Notes under the pieces: model-generated | The model's database searches: none | What the model was told of the DNA's origin: nothing | Seen by the model: the letters and a program-made list of their open reading frames with translations, nothing else | Program-made: the position numbers and the translations under genes | Shown: positions 57,701 to 64,000 of the stretch, in pieces | How the letters are laid out: the number at the start of each line of letters is the position of its first letter | Position numbering within the stretch: position 1 is the stretch's first letter | Origin: Caprella mutica | Taxonomy: Eukaryota; Arthropoda; Malacostraca; Amphipoda; Caprellidae | Direction: 5' to 3' | Length of the DNA: 64,000 bases | Assembly: GCA_947561585.1 (NCBI GenBank) | Contig: CANNZV010002353.1 | Span: forward strand, 1-64,000

Positions 57701-60051
57701 CATCATAAATACTGCTGAGGACATGATTACTCATGGTGTAAAATGCACTTCAATGATACGAAATCACAGAGTTGGCAGACATTCTTCATCACCAAATTTA
57801 GACATCAGGCTGAACATAGGCAAGCACTTTCCTCAAAAAGTAGCAACAAGACGCCGCTGCAAACATTGTGCAAATCACGGTAAAGAGAAGAGAGTTGTTC
57901 TTATCTGCTCGTCATGTAAAGTGCCTCTTTGTGGTGAATGCTTTGAGCCATACCATAAGTAAAATACATAATATGTAAAGGTGTCTATTGGTAATTTGGC
58001 TCATGAAAACGTGAATTCCACTGGAAAAGATTGAGAGTCGGTTATCATATAATCAAGCAGTGTCATTATGGCATAATTTTATTTTTATACGATGAACTTT
58101 ACCAAAGGATTTGAAATGTGATAGGTCATATATGAGCCTAGTCTTTAGTTTTATTCTATTTGCAATAGAAAAAGGTGATATAGCTTTTTCATTTTATGTT
58201 TTTCTCAAGTATCTGATGTTGATATAGTTTTGGTTTGAAATGATGGTCTCAATGAATGCTAGTTTTCAAATAAAATGGAATATATTTTCTATTGAAGTTA
58301 TATTTTTCATTAAACAATAAGATTATAAGTTCAATGTGTCTATTTATTACCCTGATTGATGAAAGATTGGTCATTTAGATGCATTTATATGAATAATTTT
58401 GTTGTTTTATTTTACTAGTGGGTTGTATATATCCCATTTTCATGGAACACAGGTTACTTATGGTACACATATGACCCACATCAAATATTCACAAAATTGA
58501 ATAAATACATATGCCGACGATCTAAGTTCATCCAATAGTACTCAAATCTACCGAAAAATATATTAAAATGTTTCTCAATTCGGCAGAAAAAATTCCGCGT
58601 CGAAAGGGTTAAATTAATAAATTTGCCATTAATAATTTAATATTATATATTAGTAATGTAGCTAGTGTTTAATCTTGAGAATTGTATATATCTTACTTTT
58701 TCACAATTATGATACAAGAGGCATGACTTGAATTGAGTTTATAGGGGAATTAAAGTACTGTAGCTTTATAAATTAGAAAAATTTAGTACCATTTGTTTTG
58801 TTGTTCAGGTGGAAAAACTTGTGTTCAATTGAGAAGAGTAAGTGTGAGACAACTGCCCTCAGACACTGTAACAAACGATTCACCCTGAAGAATGAGGGAG
58901 ATGAGTACCCTTTGCCTGATGTCACCACACTCTACAGTGTTGCTCCTAAGGAGGTAACTAACTATGTCAAAGATTTAATGTGAGAGGTAATTTTGCAGTA
59001 ACTCTTTTATATTCAAATTGTTAATTTAGTAATCAGAAACAAGCATCAAAATATAAGAACCCAAGTTGTAAATGATCACCTAAGGTAAATATAGTGTGCC
59101 GACCTTCAGGTGAAAGAACTTTGACGGAATAAGACTTGTCTGGACTGTATCCACATTACGGTTACAGCTCCTGTCATTGGTCAGTTTTATATTATTTCAT
59201 CAAAGAAATAAATATTTCCTAGTGTAGCTACATCCACATTACTAACTGCAATCATACATTGCTCAACAATCTAACTTTATTCATTATCATAGATTACATC
59301 GAAAACAAATAAGAGGAAAAAATGTAATGCTTAACACTTTCACCGTGGATGAATTTTTTGGTTTATTTAATAAGTGTTTTGGCAAAGTATCTGTTCAGCC
59401 AAATGTCCTTTTGTTTTAGTCATTAGCCAAGTGTCCGTATACTGTAAATATGATGCCCACTTCCTATAACCTATATTATATTATTTTAAAGTAGCTAAGT
59501 AAGTATGTATATCCTACACCTGATTATTTCAATCATAATGTTTCTATATAATTTTTCATGCCCTTTCCTGATGATAAATTGATTTAAACTATTTGAAAGC
59601 TTGAAAATTGTTATATAATTTAGAATAGGGACATTACAACATCGGATGTTAAATATTTTAAAAAATCAACCAGTGATGTCACTGAACTATCAAAGAAAAT
59701 TTCTCTTAAATATATTCCTTTTGTCGAACTACATCACTAATATGGAATACAAGAGTGACAAACAAAATGAAATTTCAGAAAATATTTAATTGGATGAAAA
59801 TTACTTTATAATAATGTCTGTTGGTACAACTGACTATGTTTCTAATGTGTATCATCTTCATAGACAATACTTACTATTGTTTTCAGGGTGGAGGTTTCCC
59901 AGAGCTGAAGGCAAAGTTAAATGCCATCAAAGGAGAGGCGGAGAGGGGAGATGACAGCAGTGCGTGGACACAACACACTTTCAGCGTCAATCCTGCCGCC
60001 CACATCCTGCCCAGGGTTAAGAATATTGCCAAGCCTGAGTTCATATCTCAG
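54796..60051 (+). CDS. CMTR2-like cap methyltransferase, 5' exons (gene runs past window)
   Basis: Four coding exons join in frame, 194 codons so far: 54796-54982, 55288-55372, 58809-58953 and 59887-60051, each with GTAAG/GTAA donors and TTCAG acceptors. The start context CCACAATG is good. Exons 3 and 4 read YPLPDVTTLYSV and later AWTQHTFSVNPAAHILPRV. I match this to the segment of the cap-2 ribose methyltransferase CMTR2 (Drosophila adrift) just before its AWCKFxEI catalytic entry; W-x2-HT-x-F, A-x2-I and the final Gln agree. The N-terminal 60 residues (Ser/Lys-rich) are not recognised. CMTR2 methylates the second transcribed nucleotide of capped mRNA. The exon after 60051 lies beyond the window, since 60392-63951 is a LINE. 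Identity rests on one short stretch. Confidence 0.5.
55563..58608 (+). mobile_element. piggyBac transposon in intron 2 of the CMTR2-like gene
   Basis: Perfect 14-bp terminal inverted repeats CCCTTTCGACGCGG are flanked by TTAA on both sides (55559-55562, 58609-58612), the piggyBac hallmark. The 3046-bp element has an intact transposase on the same strand as the host gene. The 5' interior has at least five TGTCCCACTTGT/ATCCCATTTGTG words (55925-56105). Similar ATATCCCAT words lie near the 3' end (58425-58440). Confidence 0.9.
55780..57962 (+). CDS. piggyBac transposase (2 exons, split start codon)
   Basis: The main exon 56165-57962 is open throughout. No ATG precedes the conserved NRKRQLDDEGID opening, but a TTGCAG acceptor ends at 56164, and AAAAT|GTAAGT at 55780-55783 offers a donor that completes ATG across the intron, giving 599 residues. 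In order: an acidic N-terminus (to about residue 90), then the DDE_Tnp_1_7 domain with QSIDESMTKFKGR, MCFDRFFSS and YNDYMAGVDKSDQ holding the expected catalytic aspartates, WWKKVFF, and a C-terminal cysteine-rich finger (CKHCANHG ... CSSCKVPLCGECF). The nearest in-frame ATG upstream, at 56136, would lie inside the intron. It cuts and pastes at TTAA. No damage is seen. Confidence 0.85.
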
Positions 60052-60104
60052 GTAAATGCAACTGATGTCTTTTTTAATATTTTTTAAAGGTCCTTTCCAG
60101 GCTT

Positions 60105-60391
60105 AGGGAATAAAAAAGAGTTTTATACAAAATATTATAACCAGAACTAAGGTTAAGGTCTGTGATTTTTTATTTGCTTTTAAAGTTTTTAATACTCTGT
60201 GTGCAACAATTGTACGAAACACTAATCTGAAGCTGAAGAAAAAGATTGTTGTGATTTCTAATTGGAATTTTATAAAAAAAAAACATGCATGTTCGGTCTT
60301 CGTTCAAGATTTATATTGTTTTGTGAAGATTTTAATTGTTTCTAGATTAATTTTCTGTTATTTCATACTTTAAAAGGAATATTTAATATTG
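60105..60391. repeat. Dispersed repeat DR, copy 2, left part
   Basis: Similar over most of its length to 1370-1680 (AAGTTTTTAATACTCTGTGT, then GCAACAATTG). It continues after the LINE at 63942-64000, so the LINE is inserted into it. It lies just downstream of CMTR2-like exon 4. Confidence 0.75.
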
Positions 60392-63300
60392 CTATTGGAT
60401 TTTTTTTTTTTTTTTTTTTTTTTTGTTTTTGTTTAAAAAGACAATATTTTTCCATTAAAAACAAGAAGGATAAAATCTTTACAGAAGAGGAAATTCCTTC
60501 AGGAACTACGAGTGAGGGGTTGAGTTCCCTGAAGGGGTGGACCCGACCCTCTAAAACCTCTCCTTCGCGGCTGAGAGGATGCTGAAGGCATTCCCTCTCT
60601 GGATCGCGAGAGCCATTCGCTGTTGGAACCAGGCAGACTCCCTTGGATCATTCGTTGTCTCAACAAGGCGTCTACCTATGGACTTCATGATTAAGGAGGT
60701 CGTACTACCGTACGCTCCTGTGGTCTCTATAGCAATTGGCTCAAATATGTATGCATCTCCAAGGGCGGAGTATTTCTGACGTTTACGGTTCTCCGCAGCC
60801 CCGGCAGCTGATCCGGCCTCAACTGCGGAATCATTGAGGTGTGTCTCGGCAAATGTGTCGACACACGTGCAATCCCAAATCAGACTCTTTCCATTCATGT
60901 AAGGAAACACAGTAATACCATCTGGGCGTTTACCATCACCTCTGTCAAGTCCAGGAGGCTCAAGTACTGAAGGGAGTCCTGCTCTCTGCAAAGCCCGTTT
61001 TACCACATCATTCATTGCTGCATGTCTTGGGTGACGCCCAGAACTGTACCTACAAGACAGGCCATGCAGTCCTCTGACATCCATCCCACTGCCACAGCGG
61101 CAAGAATGAAGTTCACAAACTCTGGCACCAACTCTGAGAGCAATGGCTACCCTCAGGACCTCTGGATCGAGCTGTGTACCCAATGACGGTATGGGAATCG
61201 CGTTCAACCACACTCCAGTTTCTTTAAGAGATGCAGATAATAGTCGTGCCCTTGCCACCTGATCAGCTCTAGCCAACAGACTCTCTATTAATGAATGAGC
61301 CCGTGGTGTATCCCATTCTTTTTGACTGGACTCATGGACTGGTACCGGGAGACCAGCCTGTAAACCCTGCCTCCATGTCCCAACTGCATCCGTAAGCTCT
61401 CCGGTATCGACTACATTAATATTAGAAAGAATAATTTCAACCAAATCACTCACAGAATACATTGAAGACACAAAAGCAGGCAAGGCAATATCTCCAGCTC
61501 TCCTACAACCTAGTCCACCAAGGCCAACCGGTAAAGTTGCCTGAACCCAAGAATCAGCTGACATCTCTACATTGGTCACACTGGCAACGGCAGATCTAAG
61601 TGATTCATCAAAGCAGCTAAGTTCGACTACGTGCTTGTAAGCTGGAGAAGCCCGCAGAACATATTGTAGCTTCGGAATGGAGAAAACATTTCTCAACAAA
61701 AAGAAGGCTTGATGGTTATCCACCACCCGCAATCGAGAGACCATGAGATCCAGATCTTCTTTCTTCCTTAAAATCTCCTCGGGGATACCCAAGTCACTTA
61801 AAGGCGCACCCAACAAGGAGCAATTGTCCTTATGAACCACTCTGACATTTGGAAGCACTGCCCGGAACAACAATTCTGTTTCACCAGGGGCATTATCATC
61901 GAGAATGGTCAGCTCACATTTCGCACTATTAACTTCAAGTCCGATGGCACTCAACCCATCTATCAAGGTTTTTACGTCCTCCAAAACTCTCCCCGGTGTA
62001 TCTCCCAGGGCTGCGTCGTCCAGATACCATACATTGAACTCTGACTCAACCCTGCGAGCCACCTCGTCAATTCCAAGAGCAAACATAGCCGGTCCAAAAG
62101 GGTCACCCTGCTGGATACCTGTCTCCGACCTCAGCACCTCTTCACCAAAAAACAAAGCTGAAGGCGAAGAATAAGCTTGCCAAAGGAGTCTATATAGCTC
62201 CGGCACACGGTTACGAATAACAGTAAGGAAGGTATCTCTCCTCAGACAATTGAAAGCGTTTTTCATATCCACCTTGAGAAACACCCTCCTATGGTTACAG
62301 TCATTCAAGTACCGTCTTGCAGAATGTGCGGCAGCTTCACAGCCACCCTTCGTAGAGAACCCAAGCTGAACCGGTCTTAATTCACTACCGAGAGAGTGTG
62401 ATAAGGGGCGCGCACCAACCTTGGCAGCCAACCTACGCAAGGTATTACCAACTGCTATGGGTCTGATGCCACCATCCTTTTTGGTTAAAGCGCACAATGT
62501 GGCTCCATAGAAAGTTGACAAAGCAAATTCAGGAACTTCTCCTCTCAATATCGCATTCACAAAATCTGTCAGAGTGGTCAAAAGACGTACTCCAGCCTCT
62601 GCAGATGAATGGGACAATAGCGTCTTCAAATGACCTGGCCTGAGGCCATCAGGTCCTCCGGCAGAACCAGGACGAAAAGAATTAACAGCCCTCCGGACAT
62701 CCTCCTCCGAAACAATAGGCACAACTAGAGAATTATCCGGAGGCTCTGGCATCATCAAGTCTAGCGGGGCAGGCGGGTGTTTAGACCTCAACGCTCTGAC
62801 AGTCTCTTCGTTTCGTTGGGCCAGTCCATCCGAAGATGACAGCTCACGAACTGCTCCACTTACGTCACCATCTGCAAACTTAGCTGCCACTCTTTTTTTC
62901 AACTTTTGTAACTTGTCATCGTCTGAAGCGTGTCGATTATTAACAACTGGGATTATGGGTTCAGGCAGCGTAGGTAGGGAGTCAGTCTCTAAAAATTGGG
63001 CCACCTGCCGATTGATTTTGGTAGCAAGAGAAACCTTACGACCTTCCCTACCGCCATCTGGGCACTGTAGCCCCCAGTAGCAGAAGCTCATAAGCCTTGT
63101 CCATGCTAATTGGGTCTTCTGCGTCAGAGCCCCCTGCAATAACAGTTGGAGGGCTCCCGCCACAGCTATTACTGATCCCCTGGGAATCGTATTTAGGACC
63201 CTCAACCTGCTACGACAGCCACCTATATATGCCTCCAAATTCACCAGCTGATTGGGCCGCTCCTGGGGGTCATCGATTGTACCCCGCCCTCGACACGCCA

Positions 63301-63951
63301 CACAAACCCATCTTACTATAACTGACGCCTGTGCCCTGGTCAGTCCCACACATGACATGTGAAACCATCCAGAACACAGTGCACATTTAACTCTTTTCTT
63401 TCGGTTATTACGTGTGTCACATAAGCTACAGAGCACATCCTCACCCTCAATCATTAAAATAAAATAGCAGTCTGACTGGCAAAACAGAGCAAATGCCACC
63501 AGCACCCCTCAACCGGAGTGCCCATGAGCATTCAGGGGTCAACAACCTCCCTGCTCAGTACTCTGGAAACACTTGGCAGACGTTCAGAGTTCACCAGGCA
63601 GACCAACAATTCCTACCTCAGCTGTAACTTAAACCTCCTGCAACACAACTAAACAAGGTTAACTTACCAGCTAACTACAGAATAAAAAGGTTAAAAGAGA
63701 TAAAAATCAAAACTAACTGACGATAAAAACAACCTAAATAAAAGCACTAAAGAATGGCAGTAACGCTGCTAATTGCGCTGCATAAGGGATTAACAATTAC
63801 AAAGTACAGTCAGAACCAGCAAAGTACAGTCACCGGTCACTCGAATGTGCTGACTAAGCGAAACACAGGTCTGACGCACGAGATAATTAACAGAGGTGTT
63901 TAATAACAACAACCTCCTCCCATCACTACTCAATAGATACTCTATTGGATT
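60392..63951 (-). mobile_element. LINE-C, REL-type non-LTR retrotransposon, apparently full length
   Basis: A T-run of about 27 bases (60401-60427), which is the poly(A) tail on the minus strand, and a 10-bp duplication CTATTGGATT at 60392-60401 and 63942-63951 define the ends. One intact ORF fills most of it, with a 5' leader of about 440 bp (63506-63941). It is less AT-rich than the host DNA. Complete ORF, tail and target duplication indicate recent insertion. Confidence 0.9.
60551..63505 (-). CDS. LINE-C protein: PHD finger, RT, restriction-like endonuclease
   Basis: 984 codons; the second Met (codon 18, about 63454, MIEGEDVLCSLC) is a likelier start. Residues about 25-72 form a PHD-like finger: CSLC, CALC, WFHMSC, WVCVAC. 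The RT spans about 270-560 with GGPDGLRPGHL, KVDMKNAFN (motif A), GIQQGDPFGPAMF and VWYLDDAAL (LDD box). The C-terminal third carries a Cys/His cluster CRCGSGMDVRGLHGLSC, then RHAAMNDVVKRAL, and a PD-(D/E)xK-like KRPDGI ... WDCTCVDTF. This is the layout of early-branching REL LINEs (R2-like), which nick DNA with the C-terminal nuclease and prime reverse transcription there. A PHD finger in place of the usual N-terminal zinc fingers is notable. No frame damage is seen. Confidence 0.85.
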   Translation of the reverse strand: MLVAFALFCQSDCYFILMIEGEDVLCSLCDTRNNRKKRVKCALCSGWFHMSCVGLTRAQASVIVRWVCVACRGRGTIDDPQERPNQLVNLEAYIGGCRSRLRVLNTIPRGSVIAVAGALQLLLQGALTQKTQLAWTRLMSFCYWGLQCPDGGREGRKVSLATKINRQVAQFLETDSLPTLPEPIIPVVNNRHASDDDKLQKLKKRVAAKFADGDVSGAVRELSSSDGLAQRNEETVRALRSKHPPAPLDLMMPEPPDNSLVVPIVSEEDVRRAVNSFRPGSAGGPDGLRPGHLKTLLSHSSAEAGVRLLTTLTDFVNAILRGEVPEFALSTFYGATLCALTKKDGGIRPIAVGNTLRRLAAKVGARPLSHSLGSELRPVQLGFSTKGGCEAAAHSARRYLNDCNHRRVFLKVDMKNAFNCLRRDTFLTVIRNRVPELYRLLWQAYSSPSALFFGEEVLRSETGIQQGDPFGPAMFALGIDEVARRVESEFNVWYLDDAALGDTPGRVLEDVKTLIDGLSAIGLEVNSAKCELTILDDNAPGETELLFRAVLPNVRVVHKDNCSLLGAPLSDLGIPEEILRKKEDLDLMVSRLRVVDNHQAFFLLRNVFSIPKLQYVLRASPAYKHVVELSCFDESLRSAVASVTNVEMSADSWVQATLPVGLGGLGCRRAGDIALPAFVSSMYSVSDLVEIILSNINVVDTGELTDAVGTWRQGLQAGLPVPVHESSQKEWDTPRAHSLIESLLARADQVARARLLSASLKETGVWLNAIPIPSLGTQLDPEVLRVAIALRVGARVCELHSCRCGSGMDVRGLHGLSCRYSSGRHPRHAAMNDVVKRALQRAGLPSVLEPPGLDRGDGKRPDGITVFPYMNGKSLIWDCTCVDTFAETHLNDSAVEAGSAAGAAENRKRQKYSALGDAYIFEPIAIETTGAYGSTTSLIMKSIGRRLVETTNDPRESAWFQQRMALAIQRGNAFSILSAAKERF

Positions 63952-64000
63952 GATTGTACCTACTACCTTTCTGACAATCGAAACAAACGGTGTATTTACA
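63942..64000. repeat. Dispersed repeat DR, copy 2, right part
   Basis: GACAATCGAAACAAACGGTGT at 63973-63993 matches GACAATCAAAACAAATGGTGT at 1736-1756, continuing DR copy 2 beyond the LINE. The repeat runs off the window. Confidence 0.75.

Overview
The window looks like nuclear DNA of an animal, most likely an insect and perhaps a hemipteran (low confidence). It is AT-rich, has spliceosomal introns with GT/AG borders, and is dominated by transposable elements of the kinds common in arthropods. I see no prokaryotic operons, rRNA, tRNA or CRISPR array. Only two loci look like host genes. One is a two-exon gene for a 627-residue protein with a C-terminal RING finger (14037-16082, minus). The other is the 5' part of a plus-strand gene (coding exons between 54796 and 60051, running past the window end) whose fourth exon resembles the region just before the catalytic domain of the cap methyltransferase CMTR2.

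Layout. 0-13.6 kb: a dead Jockey-like LINE interrupted by two insertions, two inverted copies of a GGGCCAACGT-terminated element, a pogo-type MITE, a mariner relic with perfect termini, a 646-bp MITE, a purine-rich minisatellite, a large degenerate LINE with endonuclease, RT and zinc finger parts (6.66-10.49 kb), and a second mariner relic. 14.0-17.0 kb: the RING gene and a 200-bp duplicated piece of it. 17.0-25.5 kb: foldback elements, a 143-bp near-perfect palindrome, a hAT relic, and a foldback-like element whose arms are 21-bp tandem arrays. 26.3-36.2 kb: one Ty3/gypsy element (minus) broken into at least six pieces by a 6.1-kb mariner, which itself carries three further insertions, by two Harbinger-type MITE insertions and by a short MITE. 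36.5-49.7 kb: satellites, C-run elements and hAT-type MITEs, including two tandem copies separated by the same 8-bp duplication.

49.85-53.58 kb: an apparently complete pogo/Tigger-like transposon with a three-exon, 775-codon transposase. 54.8-60.05 kb: the CMTR2-like gene, with a complete-looking piggyBac element in its second intron; the piggyBac start codon appears to be split by an intron. 60.39-63.95 kb: an apparently full-length LINE with one 984-codon ORF (N-terminal PHD-like finger, RT, C-terminal restriction-like endonuclease), flanked by a 10-bp target duplication and inserted into a dispersed repeat that also occurs near 1.4 kb and 25.7 kb.

There is no multi-gene pathway here. The main story is layered transposition: insertion order can be read from the nesting, and three elements (pogo-like, piggyBac, LINE) look young. 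Exon joins below were worked out by eye from reading frame and splice-site consensus; family names come from recalled motifs, not from database searches.
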